This document shows, one piece after another, positions 33,679-42,405 of a DNA stretch of 64,000 bases; position 1 is the first letter of the stretch; each line of letters opens with the position of its first letter. A model generated the notes under the pieces. It was not told the DNA's origin. It made no database searches and saw only the letters and a list, made by a program, of their open reading frames with translations. Both the position numbers and the translations under genes were made by a program. This DNA comes from Sphingomonas sp. EC-HK361. Lineage in GTDB: Bacteria; Pseudomonadota; Alphaproteobacteria; Sphingomonadales; Sphingomonadaceae. The stretch lies in assembly GCF_902498785.1 (NCBI RefSeq), contig NZ_LR701493.1, positions 107,359 through 171,358 on the forward strand, given 5' to 3'.

Positions 33679-34977
33679 TCAGGCCAGCATCGCCAGCGGA
33701 GATTCGACGAGCGTCTTCAGCGCCTGCATCAGTTCGGCGCCGTCCGCGCCGTCGATCGCGCGGTGATCGAAGCTGCCGGTCGCCGACATGATCGTCGCGA
33801 CGCCGAGCGTGCCGTCCTCCATGACCCACGGCCGCTTCTCGCCCGCGCCGACCGCAAGGATCATGCCCTGGGGCGGGTTGATGACCGCCTCGAACTGCTT
33901 GATCCCGTACATGCCCATGTTCGAGATCGACGCGGTGCCACCCTGATATTCCTCGGGCTTCAGCTTGTTGTCGCGGGCGCGGGCGGCGAGGTCCTTCATC
34001 CGGGTCGAGATCGACGAGAGCGATGCGCTGTCCGCCTCGGTGATGACCGGCGTGATGAGCCCGGACGGTGTGGACACTGCGACCGAGATGTCGGCGCGCT
34101 TGAAGCTGATGAGCTGATCTGGCGTGTACATCGCGTTGCACTTCGGCACCTGGACGAGGGCCGCTGCGAGCGCCTTGATCATCAGGTCGTTGACGCTCAG
34201 CTTCACGCCGCGCGCTTCCAACCCCTTGTTGAGATCGGCGCGCAGCTTGAGGAGCGCGTCGAGGCGGATATCGACCGTCAGATAGATGTGCGGGACCTGC
34301 TGCTTCGATTCGGTGAGGCGGCGCGCGATCGTCTTGCGGACGTTGGAGAGCTTGGTCGCCTCGTGCGGGATGTCGGGGACGGTCGCCGGCCTGGGTGCGG
34401 GGGCGGACGCCGCCGTTTCCGCTGCCGCTGTCGTCGGGGCGGGCGCAGGCGCCGCACCTGTCTTCGCGCCTTCGAGGTCAGCCTTTACGATGCGACCGTT
34501 CGGGCCGGAGCCCGTGAGGCTCGCAAGGTCGATGCCTTTCTCCGCCGCGATACGGCGGGCGAGCGGGCTCGCCTTCACGCGTGTGCCGTGATCGGACTTT
34601 GCAGCGGCGGAGGGCGTTGCATTCTGGGCCTCCACCTTTGGTTCCTCGGCCTTGGCAGGCGCGGGTTCGGGCTTTGCCTCGGGCGCCTTGGCCTCCGACT
34701 TGGCAGGCGCAGCCTCCGCCTCGCCAGCGTCCTCGCCATCCGCCGCCAGCACCGCGATGACCGCGCCGACCTTCACCCCGTCGGTGCCCTCGGGCACGAC
34801 GATCTTCGCGATGGTGCCCTCATCGACCGCTTCGAACTCCATCGTCGCCTTGTCGGTTTCGATCTCCGCCATCAGGTCGCCCGACTTCACGACGTCGCCT
34901 TCCTTCACCAGCCATTTCGCCAGCGTGCCTTCCTCCATCGTGGGCGAGAGGGCGGGCATCTTGATTTCGATCGGCAT
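33679..34977 (-). CDS. pdhC: Pyruvate dehydrogenase E2, dihydrolipoamide acetyltransferase
   Basis: E2 transfers the acetyl group from lipoamide to CoA and forms the complex core. The 432-residue protein has one lipoyl domain ([19 protein letters not shown], with the lipoylated lysine in [10 protein letters not shown], about 43), an Ala/Pro-rich linker, a peripheral-subunit-binding domain ([17 protein letters not shown]) and the catalytic domain ending in [14 protein letters not shown], which holds the H-x3-D-G active site. ATG 34977 starts the lipoyl domain. E1 genes are not in the window. It leads the operon with a small membrane gene, the thioesterase and lpdA. Confidence 0.95.
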   Translation of the reverse strand: MPIEIKMPALSPTMEEGTLAKWLVKEGDVVKSGDLMAEIETDKATMEFEAVDEGTIAKIVVPEGTDGVKVGAVIAVLAADGEDAGEAEAAPAKSEAKAPEAKPEPAPAKAEEPKVEAQNATPSAAAKSDHGTRVKASPLARRIAAEKGIDLASLTGSGPNGRIVKADLEGAKTGAAPAPAPTTAAAETAASAPAPRPATVPDIPHEATKLSNVRKTIARRLTESKQQVPHIYLTVDIRLDALLKLRADLNKGLEARGVKLSVNDLMIKALAAALVQVPKCNAMYTPDQLISFKRADISVAVSTPSGLITPVITEADSASLSSISTRMKDLAARARDNKLKPEEYQGGTASISNMGMYGIKQFEAVINPPQGMILAVGAGEKRPWVMEDGTLGVATIMSATGSFDHRAIDGADGAELMQALKTLVESPLAMLA

Positions 34978-35116
34978 GAAGCGTCCTTGCGGGGCAGAGA
35001 TTCCGTAGGGGCGTCTCTTGCGCCCGCTTGGCGTCGGGTCAACCCCAACGCCCGACGCATGCGCTTGCACGACCGCATTCTTCGCGCCACCTATCGCGCG
35101 AGAGAGGGGCCGCAAC

Positions 35117-35569
35117 ATGCGCATGTATCTGGTGGTGATCGATGACAGTCCGGAGGCGGAAGCCGCGCTCCGCTTCGCCGCCCGGCGCGCGGTGAAGACC
35201 GGCGGCGGAGTGGAAATTCTCGCCATGCTGCCGGAACAGGAGTTCATCGCGTTCGGCGGCGTGCAGGCGACGATCGAGGAGGAGGCGCGTCTTCATGCCG
35301 AGGGGGTGGTTGCGAAGGCGGCGGGGACGCTGATCGAGGAATCGGGGCTACGCCCGTCGATCACCGTCCGCCAGGGCGACAGCGTGAAGATCGTTCACGA
35401 GGTGATCGACGCGAACCCGCAAATCGCGGCGCTGGTGCTGGGCGTGGCAGCCAGCGGCGCGCCGGGGCCGCTCGTTGCGCACTTCGCGGCGGAGGCGGGG
35501 GCGCTGAGAGTGCCGGTGATGCTGGTGCCGGGCAGGCTGGACCGCGAGGCGATCGACCGGTTGAGTTGA
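35117..35569 (+). CDS. Universal stress protein family protein
   Basis: A 150-residue single-domain UspA-fold protein. It begins [21 protein letters not shown] and has a later [18 protein letters not shown], which corresponds to the G-x2-G-x9-G(S/T) nucleotide loop of ATP-binding Usp proteins, though spacing here is only approximate. ATG 35117 begins the fold; a longer frame upstream lacks it. It diverges from pdhC with about 140 bp between starts. A specific stress cannot be named. Confidence 0.88.
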   Translation: MRMYLVVIDDSPEAEAALRFAARRAVKTGGGVEILAMLPEQEFIAFGGVQATIEEEARLHAEGVVAKAAGTLIEESGLRPSITVRQGDSVKIVHEVIDANPQIAALVLGVAASGAPGPLVAHFAAEAGALRVPVMLVPGRLDREAIDRLS

Positions 35570-35582
35570 GGATTACCGGCGG

Positions 35583-35840
35583 TCAGTCCCGGTCGCGTTC
35601 CATCTTCGTCACACGTCCCGAATGCGGATCGACATGAAAGTCGTATTTGCGGCCACCCCGTGTCGCCTCGCCCTCCCAATGACCGTCGTCCGCCTCGATC
35701 TTGATGACGCGGTAGCCCTGTTTGGCGAGAGTGCGCGACACCTTCGCGCTGCTCATCCAGCCGCGGCCCGGCACATCGGCGTTCGCCGCGACCGGCAGGC
35801 AGAGCGTGATCGCGGCGGCGATCATAAGGGGTTTGGGCAT
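35583..35840 (-). CDS. Exported PepSY-domain protein
   Basis: An 85-residue protein with a signal peptide (LMIAAAITLCLPVAANAD) and a single PepSY-type domain: VSRTLAKQGYRVIKIEADDGHWEGEA, KYDFHVDPHSGRVTKME. Such small periplasmic PepSY proteins are thought to be inhibitors or binding modules and are often found with sensor kinases or peptidases; none is adjacent here. ATG 35840 starts the signal peptide. The gene is convergent with the universal stress gene, 13 bp between stops. Confidence 0.85.
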   Translation of the reverse strand: MPKPLMIAAAITLCLPVAANADVPGRGWMSSAKVSRTLAKQGYRVIKIEADDGHWEGEATRGGRKYDFHVDPHSGRVTKMERDRD

Positions 35841-35911
35841 GACGGTATCCCGGAGTTGATCTCGGACAACCCGCCGCGTCGCGAATGTTTCCCGCGGATG
35901 GCGTGCGTATC

Positions 35912-36802
35912 TTACCCCCGCGCCCGACCCTGCCGGTATGTCCCCAGCAACCGCACATATTTGGAATGGAACCCCAGTTCCGCCAGCGCCCGGTCGAATG
36001 GCGCGTCTCCTGGCTTGCCCTCGACATCGGCGTAGAATTCGGTCGCGGCGAAGCTGCCGCCCTGCTGGTAGCTTTCGAGCTTCGTCATGTTGACGCCGTT
36101 GGTCGCAAAGCCGCCCATCGCCTTGTAAAGCGCGGCGGGGACGTTCTTCACTTCGAAGATCAGCGTCGTCATCCACGGGCCGTCGCCCGCGGGCTCGATG
36201 CCTTCCCGCGACAGGATCACGAAACGGGTCATATTATGGTCGGCGTCCGCGATATCGGTGCCGAGCAGGTCCAGGCCGTAAATCTCCGCCGCCTTTGGCG
36301 GGGCGAGCGCCGCGATTGCCGGGTCCTGCAACTCCGCGACCAATGCGGCGGCGCCCGCGGTGTCGGGATAGTTCACCGGGTGGATGCCTTGCGCGCGTAG
36401 CCAGTGGCGGCATTGGCCCAGCGCCTGCGGGTGGCTCATCGCCTGCCGCACGCCGTCACGCGGACCGACGCCCATCAGCGCGTGGCGGATGGGCAGGAAA
36501 TACTCGCCGGTGATGACCAGCCCCGACTCGGGCAGCAGGAAATGGATGTCGGCGACGCGGCCGTGGAGCGAATTCTCGATCGGGATGATCGCGCGGGTTG
36601 CGGTGCCGTCCTTCACGGCGTCGATCGCGTCGGCGAAATCGAAGCAGGGAACGGGCAGGCCATCCGGGCAAGCCTCGATCGCGGCGACATGGCTGTTGGC
36701 GCCCGGCGCGCCCTGAAACGCGACCGCGCGCGCCGGATCGGCGGCGGCCGCATCTATCATGGCGGCGACGAGCGGGCGGGCGGGGGCGGCATATTGGTCC
36801 AT
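35912..36802 (-). CDS. pheA: Prephenate dehydratase
   Basis: It converts prephenate to phenylpyruvate in phenylalanine synthesis. The 296-residue protein is monofunctional, with no chorismate mutase domain. Catalytic-domain blocks are AFQGAPGANSHVAA, IPIENSLHGRVADIH and NMTRFVILSRE, where the TRF motif (usually TTRF) sits. The C-terminal ACT domain (LIFEVKNVPAALYKAMGGFATNG) should bind phenylalanine; the usual ESRP allosteric motif reads ESYQ here, as I recall for other alphaproteobacteria. ATG 36802 is used. The start region is divergent from the cytochrome gene. Confidence 0.93.
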   Translation of the reverse strand: MDQYAAPARPLVAAMIDAAAADPARAVAFQGAPGANSHVAAIEACPDGLPVPCFDFADAIDAVKDGTATRAIIPIENSLHGRVADIHFLLPESGLVITGEYFLPIRHALMGVGPRDGVRQAMSHPQALGQCRHWLRAQGIHPVNYPDTAGAAALVAELQDPAIAALAPPKAAEIYGLDLLGTDIADADHNMTRFVILSREGIEPAGDGPWMTTLIFEVKNVPAALYKAMGGFATNGVNMTKLESYQQGGSFAATEFYADVEGKPGDAPFDRALAELGFHSKYVRLLGTYRQGRARG

Positions 36803-36908
36803 ATCGCAGCGCGGGTTAGGCGCGGAACCGTCGCTGCTCAAGCGCGCTTGCGCGGCCATGCCCGCTTTGTCTATGGGACGCGCAATTCCTGGAGGGGCGA
36901 CAACACAC

Positions 36909-37613
36909 ATGGATGATCGGTCGAATACCATCGCGGGCTGGGTGCTGGCAGCGTGCGGCGCTGCGCTGGGCCTGTCGATTGCCGGCGGCATGATCTTCCA
37001 TTCGGAAAAGCCCGAGAAGGAAGGCTATCCCGTCCAGGCGGCCGAGGAAGCCGGTGGCGGTGGCGCAGCCGAAGTGCCGATCGCAGCGCTGTTGCCGACC
37101 GCCGATGCCGCCAAAGGCGCCGAGGTTTTCAAGAAGTGCGGCGCGTGCCACACGATCAACCAGGGCGGAGCGAACGGTATCGGGCCGAACCTCTATGGCA
37201 CGCTCGGCGAACCGATCGGCGCGGGCAAGGGCGGCTTCGCGTTCTCCGACGCGCTGAAATCGGTCGGCGGTAACTGGGATTTCGAGAAGATGAACGCGTG
37301 GCTCACGAGCCCACGCAAGTTCGCCAACGGCACGAAGATGACCTTTGCCGGCCTTTCCAATCCGCAGGACCGCGCGAACATCCTGCTCTACATCAACCAG
37401 CAGGGGTCGAACCTGCCGCTGCCGGCTGCTCCTGCCGCCGCACCCGCCGGCGGCGACAACGCTGCGGCGCCTGCCGAGGGCGGAAACGCGGCGGCTGCGG
37501 TCGCGAACGCGACGGGCGCGGAAACGGGCAACATCGCGAACACCGGCACCCCCGCATCGGGCGCGCCGTCGGTTGATCCCAATGCGGCCAAGGAAGCGGC
37601 GAAGAAGCAGTAA
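36909..37613 (+). CDS. Membrane-anchored class I cytochrome c
   Basis: A 234-residue protein with an uncleaved N-terminal anchor (WVLAACGAALGLSIAGGMIF, about 10-29), a linker and a cytochrome c domain. The haem motif is CGACH (about 77-81), with GPNLYGTLGEPIG and a distal methionine in TKMTFAGLSNPQDRANI. This matches CycM/c552-type electron carriers between the bc1 complex and terminal oxidases. The C-terminus is an Ala/Gly/Pro-rich extension of about 70 residues, probably disordered. ATG 36909 is preceded by GGAGGGGCGAC. It diverges from pheA. Confidence 0.92.
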   Translation: MDDRSNTIAGWVLAACGAALGLSIAGGMIFHSEKPEKEGYPVQAAEEAGGGGAAEVPIAALLPTADAAKGAEVFKKCGACHTINQGGANGIGPNLYGTLGEPIGAGKGGFAFSDALKSVGGNWDFEKMNAWLTSPRKFANGTKMTFAGLSNPQDRANILLYINQQGSNLPLPAAPAAAPAGGDNAAAPAEGGNAAAAVANATGAETGNIANTGTPASGAPSVDPNAAKEAAKKQ

Positions 37614-37630
37614 GGGAGCTTCCGGCCCTT

Positions 37631-37660
37631 GCGTCATCCCAGCTGTCGCCGGGATGACGC
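37631..37660 (+). terminator. Hairpin downstream of the cytochrome c gene
   Basis: A perfect 10-bp inverted repeat, GCGTCATCCC and GGGATGACGC, starts 18 bp after the cytochrome stop and is followed by CCTTCTTGTTC. It could end transcription; it also resembles a common sphingomonad repeat unit, so either reading is possible. Confidence 0.55.
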
Positions 37661-37671
37661 GCCCTTCTTGT

Positions 37672-38559
37672 TCAGGCAGCGATGTCGCCCTGTTCGCCTT
37701 CGGCTTTCTCATAGAACTTCTGGACGACGGCCCAGCCTTCGGCCGCGGTTTCCACGAAGGTGAAGATGCCGAGGTCCTTCTCGCTCACCACGCCTTCTTC
37801 CACCAGCGCATCGAAATTCACGACGCGCTCCCAGAATTCGCGGCCGAATAGCAGCACCGGAATCGGCGCGATCTTGCCCGTCTGGATCAGCGTCAGCAGC
37901 TCGAAGAGCTCGTCGAACGTCCCGAATCCGCCGGGGAAAGCGGCGAGCGCGCGGGCGTGGAGCAGGAAGTGCATCTTGCGCAGCGCGAAATAGTGGAACT
38001 GCAGGCTGAGCGACGGGGTGACGTAGGGATTCGGCGCCTGTTCGTGCGGGAGCACGATATTGAGTCCCAGCGATTCGGCATGCACATCAGTCGCGCCTCG
38101 GTTCGCGGCTTCCATGATCGACGGGCCGCCGCCCGAACACACGACGAAATGCCGCCGCCCGGCCTCGTCCCGCGGGAAATTCGAGCAAAGGCGGGCGAGT
38201 TCGCGCGCCATGTCGTAATATTTTGACTTCGCGACCAGGCTCTCGGCGACCTTTTTCGCCTTAGCGTCGGTTGCCATGTCGAGCATCGCTTGTGCCTTGG
38301 CCGGCTCGGGGATGCGGGCCGAACCGTAGAAGACGAAGGTCGATCCGATATGCGCCTCTTCCATCAGGAGCTGCGGTTTGAGCAGTTCGAGCTGGAAGCG
38401 CACCGGGCGCAGGTCTTCGCGCAGCAGGAAGTCCATGTCCTGGAAGGCGAGCCGATAGGCGGAATTTTCGGTCTGCGGCGTGGAGACGCCGCCCTTGGCG
38501 GTCTCGGCGTCCTGCTTTGCGCGTGCGAAGACGCGGCTTGGTACTCGTGTTTCGGTCAT
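37672..38559 (-). CDS. LOG-family (TIGR00730-type) protein
   Basis: A 295-residue protein with the Rossmann core of the lysine-decarboxylase-like/LOG family: TFVFYGSARIPEP, VVCSGGGPSIMEAANRGA, and the diagnostic PGGFGTFDELFELLTLIQ (the PGG-x-GT-x2-E nucleotide motif). It is longer than the plant-type LOG proteins (about 190 residues) because of an N-terminal extension. LOG enzymes are nucleoside-5'-monophosphate phosphoribohydrolases; lysine decarboxylase activity is not expected. ATG 38559 is supported. The physiological role here is unknown. Confidence 0.88.
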   Translation of the reverse strand: MTETRVPSRVFARAKQDAETAKGGVSTPQTENSAYRLAFQDMDFLLREDLRPVRFQLELLKPQLLMEEAHIGSTFVFYGSARIPEPAKAQAMLDMATDAKAKKVAESLVAKSKYYDMARELARLCSNFPRDEAGRRHFVVCSGGGPSIMEAANRGATDVHAESLGLNIVLPHEQAPNPYVTPSLSLQFHYFALRKMHFLLHARALAAFPGGFGTFDELFELLTLIQTGKIAPIPVLLFGREFWERVVNFDALVEEGVVSEKDLGIFTFVETAAEGWAVVQKFYEKAEGEQGDIAA

Positions 38560-38591
38560 CGGCGGGGGTTAGAGCAAAGTTCGCGCGCGCG

Positions 38592-39236
38592 CTAGCGGCA
38601 GAAATTCGCGCTGTCGTCCTCAAGGTGGAGGTGATTCTGGTGCGCCGCGTTGTAGTCAGGGCTGAGCACCGTGCCGAAGCGCTTGCAGGCAGAAGTGTGG
38701 ATCGCGCGCCAGAACGCGGCGACCTGCGGATCGACCGACCGATAGTCGGTCAGGACGCTGATCCGTCGTCCGTCCTTCAGCACGAAGCCGCCGACGTCGA
38801 TCGCATTGGCGATCGCGTGGCCCGATCGGCGCGCCGGCCCCGCGGTGCCGACGGTATTGCGGCACGCATAGCTGCCCATCGAATCGACCCGGGCGAGCTC
38901 GCTGCCGAGGATCTGATAGGCCGCCGGAGCAACCGCGTTCCTGATCCAGCCGACAAAGGCGCGCGCTTCGCCGCATCGCACCGCGGTGAGGTTGTTCACC
39001 GGGACGCCAATCTCGACCAGCTGCGCCGTGCCGACAAGGCCGCAGCCCGGCCCTGTCTCCTTGTCGGGCAGAACACGGTAGGCGACGCCGATTTCGCGCA
39101 GGTCGGCCAGGCACTGCGCGGTTTCTCGCACGCTTGGGCCGACGAGTGGGCGGGAGGGCGTGGGTTGCGCGGGGCGTTCGGTGCGGCCGTAGGCGGCGAG
39201 CAGCGCGAGGACCAACACAGAAACAATGATACGCAA
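38592..39236 (-). CDS. Extensin-like C-terminal domain protein
   Basis: A 214-residue protein with an N-terminal membrane or signal segment (IIVSVLVLALLAAY) and the extensin-like domain: RCGEARAFVGWIRNAVAP, GSYACRNT, RRSGHAIANAIDVGGFVL and AHQNHLHLEDD. The H-x-N-A-I-D and H-x-H patterns resemble D-Ala-D-Ala carboxypeptidase-like (LAS) metallopeptidases, so an envelope role is likely. TTG 39236 with GGGGAAG upstream is chosen; a GTG at 39272 lies inside a palindromic repeat and would prepend repeat-encoded residues (LRQAQHERG). Confidence 0.8.
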   Translation of the reverse strand: MRIIVSVLVLALLAAYGRTERPAQPTPSRPLVGPSVRETAQCLADLREIGVAYRVLPDKETGPGCGLVGTAQLVEIGVPVNNLTAVRCGEARAFVGWIRNAVAPAAYQILGSELARVDSMGSYACRNTVGTAGPARRSGHAIANAIDVGGFVLKDGRRISVLTDYRSVDPQVAAFWRAIHTSACKRFGTVLSPDYNAAHQNHLHLEDDSANFCR

Positions 39237-39246
39237 CGCACTTCCC

Positions 39247-39339
39247 CGTTCGTGCTGAGCCTGTCGAAGCACCGTCCTGTCTTCTTCCTGAATTCGGCGG
39301 AAGAAGAAAGCAGCCCTTCGACAGGCTCAGGGCAAACGG
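39247..39339. repeat. Palindromic repeat between the extensin-like gene and serC
   Basis: Arms CGTTCGTGCTGAGCCTGTCG (39248-39267) and CGACAGGCTCAGGGCAAACG (39319-39338) pair imperfectly. The centre also contains CTTCTTCC/GGAAGAAG. Same class as the repeats at 12090 and 26679. It lies directly before the extensin-like gene's start and upstream of serC, in a divergent promoter region. Confidence 0.8.
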
Positions 39340-39430
39340 AATGGGGAGCGGGACAAACGACGCTTGCGCTCCATCCGCCGCCTCGCTACCGCCGTCGACG
39401 GGCCACGCGGTCCCAACGCCGCGCGTGCTC

Positions 39431-39448
39431 TCTGTGAGGAGAGTTGAC
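39431..39448 (+). promoter_or_regulatory. Hairpin over the serC ribosome-binding site
   Basis: CTCTC-TGTGAG-GAGAG (39430-39445) can fold into a 5-bp stem that covers the GAGGAG ribosome-binding site, ending three nucleotides before the serC ATG. This could limit translation. A conserved RNA called the serC motif has been described upstream of serC in alphaproteobacteria; I have not matched this hairpin to its consensus. Confidence 0.4.
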
Positions 39449-40606
39449 ATGACTGATACGACCGTTGCCGACGCCGCCATTGCGTCCGTTGCAAAGCCTG
39501 CCACAAGGCCGGCGCGCCCCTTTTTCTCTTCCGGTCCCTGCGCGAAGCCGCCCGGCTGGTCCCCTGACAAGCTCGCCACCGAATCGCTTGGTCGCTCGCA
39601 CCGGTCGAAGGTCGGCAAGACGCGGCTGCAATACGCGATCGACCTGATGCGCGAGCTGCTCCAGCTTCCCGACACGCACCGCATCGGCATCGTCCCCGGT
39701 TCGGATACCGGCGCATTCGAGATGGCGATGTGGACGATGCTGGGCGGGCGGCCGGTGACGACGCTTGCCTGGGAAAGCTTCGGCGAGGGCTGGGTGACCG
39801 ATGCGGTCAAGCAGCTGAAGATCGACCCCAATGTGATCCGCGCCGACTACGGCCAGCTGCCCGATCTGCACGCGGTCGACTGGTCGAACGACGTGCTCTT
39901 CACCTGGAACGGCACGACCTCGGGCGTTCGCGTGCCCGACGCCGACTGGATTCCCGACGACCGGGAGGGGCTGTCATTCGCCGACGCGACCTCCGGGGTG
40001 TTTGCCTACGACATCGACTGGGCGAAGATCGATGTCGCGACCTTTTCCTGGCAGAAGGTGCTGGGCGGCGAGGGCGCACACGGCGTCCTGATCCTTGGCC
40101 CGCGCGCGGTCGAGCGGCTGGAAAGCTACACCCCCGCCTGGCCGTTGCCCAAGGTCTTTAGGCTCGTCTCGAAAGGCAAGCTGACCGAGGGCATCTTCAA
40201 GGGCGAGACGATCAACACGCCGTCGATGCTCGCGGTCGAGGATGCGATCTTTAGCCTCGAATGGGCGAAGGCGCTGGGTCCGCGCGGCCTGATCGCGCGG
40301 TCCGACGCCAATGCGGCGGCGCTCGACCGGATCGTCGCGGAGCGCGACTGGCTCGGCCACCTCGCCGCCGACCTGGCCTCGCGGTCGAAGACAAGCGTGT
40401 GCCTGACGGTCGAGGGCGCGGACGAGGCGTTCATCAAGGCGATGGCCTCGGCGCTCGAGAAGGAGGGCGCCGCGTTCGATATCGCCGGCTACCGCGACGC
40501 GCCGCCGGGCCTGCGCATCTGGTGCGGCGCGACTGTCGATACCGCTGACATCGAAGCGCTCGGTCCGTGGCTCGACTGGTCCTACGCGATGGCGAAAGCC
40601 GCCTGA
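39449..40606 (+). CDS. serC: Phosphoserine aminotransferase
   Basis: It converts 3-phosphohydroxypyruvate and glutamate to phosphoserine in serine synthesis. The 385-residue PLP enzyme is of the alphaproteobacterial/archaeal type: FFSSGPCAKPPGWS near the start, GIVPGSDTGAFEMAMW, WNGTTSGVRVPDADW, FADATSGVFAYDIDW and the PLP lysine in FSWQKVLGGEGAHG. ATG 39449 follows a strong GAGGAGAG ribosome-binding site. serA, the preceding enzyme of the pathway, follows 89 bp downstream with a repeat between them. Confidence 0.95.
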   Translation: MTDTTVADAAIASVAKPATRPARPFFSSGPCAKPPGWSPDKLATESLGRSHRSKVGKTRLQYAIDLMRELLQLPDTHRIGIVPGSDTGAFEMAMWTMLGGRPVTTLAWESFGEGWVTDAVKQLKIDPNVIRADYGQLPDLHAVDWSNDVLFTWNGTTSGVRVPDADWIPDDREGLSFADATSGVFAYDIDWAKIDVATFSWQKVLGGEGAHGVLILGPRAVERLESYTPAWPLPKVFRLVSKGKLTEGIFKGETINTPSMLAVEDAIFSLEWAKALGPRGLIARSDANAAALDRIVAERDWLGHLAADLASRSKTSVCLTVEGADEAFIKAMASALEKEGAAFDIAGYRDAPPGLRIWCGATVDTADIEALGPWLDWSYAMAKAA

Positions 40607-40616
40607 CCACGTCATT

Positions 40617-40672
40617 TGTGCTCCCGCGAAGGCGGGAGCCCAGTCTGGATCCCCGCCGTCGCGGGGATACAT
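40617..40672. repeat. Palindromic repeat inside the serC-serA spacer
   Basis: GTGCTCCCGCGAAGGCGGGA and TCCCCGCCGTCGCGGGGATA form an imperfect inverted repeat, like 31595-31649. It fills most of the gap between serC and serA and, if transcribed, could shield or process the operon mRNA. Confidence 0.8.
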
Positions 40673-40695
40673 TTCTTCTCAAGAAAGGCATCCAC

Positions 40696-42273
40696 ATGCC
40701 CAAAGTCCTCATCAGTGACAAAATGGACCCGAAAGCCGCGCAGATTTTTCGCGAGCGCGGCGTCGAGGTGGACGAGATCACCGGCAAGACGCCCGACGAA
40801 CTGAAAACGATCATCGGCGCCTATGACGGCCTCGCCATCCGCTCCTCGACCAAGGTTACCAAGGATATCCTGAGCGCCGCGACCAATCTGAAGGTCATCG
40901 GTCGTGCCGGGATTGGCGTCGACAATGTCGATATCCCCGCGGCCAGCGCGCAGGGCGTCGTCGTGATGAATACGCCCTTCGGAAACTCGATCACCACGGC
41001 GGAACACGCGATTGCACTCATGTTCGCGCTCGCCCGCCAATTGCCCGAGGCGGATGCGTCCACCCAGGCGGGGAAGTGGGAGAAGAACCGCTTCATGGGG
41101 GTCGAGCTGACCTCGAAGACGCTGGGGCTGATCGGCGCGGGGAATATCGGCTCGATCGTCGCCGACCGGGCGCGCGGACTCAAGATGAAGGTCGTCGCGT
41201 TCGATCCCTTTCTTACCCCCGAACGCGCGGTCGAGATGGGCGTCGAGAAAGTGGACATCGACACGCTGCTCGCGCGCGCCGATTTCATCACGCTCCACAC
41301 GCCGCTCACTGACCAGACCCGCAACATCCTGTCGGCGGAAAATCTCGCCAAGACCAAGAAGGGCGTGCGCATCATCAACTGCGCGCGCGGCGGGCTGATC
41401 GACGAGGCTGCGCTGAAGGCGGGACTCGATTCGGGGCATATCGCGGGCGCCGCGCTTGACGTTTTCGTGACCGAGCCGGCGAAGGAATCGCCGCTGTTCG
41501 GCACGCCCGGCTTCGTCTCCACCCCGCATCTCGGTGCATCGACGACCGAAGCACAGGTCAACGTCGCGATCCAGGTCGCCGAGCAGATGGCCGACTTCCT
41601 CGTTTCCGGCGGGGTTACCAACGCGCTCAACATGCCGAGCCTGTCGGCGGAGGAAGCGCCCAAGCTGAAACCCTACATGGCGCTTGCGGAAAAGCTCGGC
41701 TCACTCGTCGGCCAACTCGCGCACGGTGCGCTCTCGGGGATTTCGGTCGAGGTGGAAGGCGCAGCGGCGAGCCTCAACCAGAAGCCGATCACGGGCGCCG
41801 TGCTCGCCGGCCTGATGCGGGTGCATTCGGACACGGTGAACATGGTCAACGCGCCGTTCCTCGCCAAGGAACGGGGCCTCGACGTGCGCGAGGTGCGGCA
41901 TGATCGCGAGGGCGATTACCACACGCTCGTCCGCGTGACGGTGAAGACCGAAGCCGGCGATCGCTCAGTCGCGGGCACGCTGTTCGGCGATGCGGCGCCG
42001 CGCCTGGTCGAGTTGTTCGGGATCAAGGTCGAAGCCGATCTCGTCGGGCACATGCTGTATGTCGTCAACGAGGATGCGCCGGGGTTCATCGGCCGGCTCG
42101 GCACGACGCTTGGCGAGGCGGGGGTCAATATCGGCACCTTCCATCTCGGACGGAGAGCGGCAGGCGGTGAGGCGGTGCTGCTGCTGTCGGTCGACGAGCC
42201 GGTGACCGCTGACCTGTTGACCAAGGTGAAGGCGCTGCCCGGCGTGAAGACCGCGATGGGCCTCGCCTTCTGA
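40696..42273 (+). CDS. serA: D-3-phosphoglycerate dehydrogenase
   Basis: It oxidises 3-phosphoglycerate with NAD+, the first committed step of serine synthesis. The 525-residue protein is the long form: substrate-binding KVLISDKMD, IGRAGIGVDNVDI, NAD motif LGLIGAGNIGSIVA, INCARGGLIDEAAL and HLGASTTEAQ (catalytic His), then an intervening domain with GVTNALNMPSLS and a C-terminal ACT domain (MLYVVNEDAPGFIGRLG) that usually mediates serine inhibition. ATG 40696 follows AAGAAAGG. It is paired with serC and ends before a strong hairpin. Confidence 0.96.
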   Translation: MPKVLISDKMDPKAAQIFRERGVEVDEITGKTPDELKTIIGAYDGLAIRSSTKVTKDILSAATNLKVIGRAGIGVDNVDIPAASAQGVVVMNTPFGNSITTAEHAIALMFALARQLPEADASTQAGKWEKNRFMGVELTSKTLGLIGAGNIGSIVADRARGLKMKVVAFDPFLTPERAVEMGVEKVDIDTLLARADFITLHTPLTDQTRNILSAENLAKTKKGVRIINCARGGLIDEAALKAGLDSGHIAGAALDVFVTEPAKESPLFGTPGFVSTPHLGASTTEAQVNVAIQVAEQMADFLVSGGVTNALNMPSLSAEEAPKLKPYMALAEKLGSLVGQLAHGALSGISVEVEGAAASLNQKPITGAVLAGLMRVHSDTVNMVNAPFLAKERGLDVREVRHDREGDYHTLVRVTVKTEAGDRSVAGTLFGDAAPRLVELFGIKVEADLVGHMLYVVNEDAPGFIGRLGTTLGEAGVNIGTFHLGRRAAGGEAVLLLSVDEPVTADLLTKVKALPGVKTAMGLAF

Positions 42274-42282
42274 TCGTATGAC

Positions 42283-42317
42283 GCCGGCCGCGGGGATGAA
42301 GTCTCCCGCGGCCGGCT
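42283..42317 (+). terminator. Hairpin downstream of serA
   Basis: GCCGGCCGCGGGGA and TCTCCCGCGGCCGGC form a near-perfect 14-bp stem with a five-base loop, 10 bp after the serA stop. It lacks a T tract, so it would be a hairpin that stabilises or ends the mRNA rather than a textbook intrinsic terminator. Confidence 0.65.
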
Positions 42318-42405
42318 ATGCCGTCCCGGCATGGGCGTCGCAAAGCCGCGTCATGGACAGGCGACGGCCAACCTCGGTATCGCGCGCATGTCTGGAGACG
42401 CGCGC

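Noticed and set aside
39237-39272. Longer GTG start for the extensin-like gene
   Set aside because: The added residues (LRQAQHERG) are encoded by a palindromic repeat that occurs elsewhere; TTG 39236 has a better-spaced ribosome-binding site.
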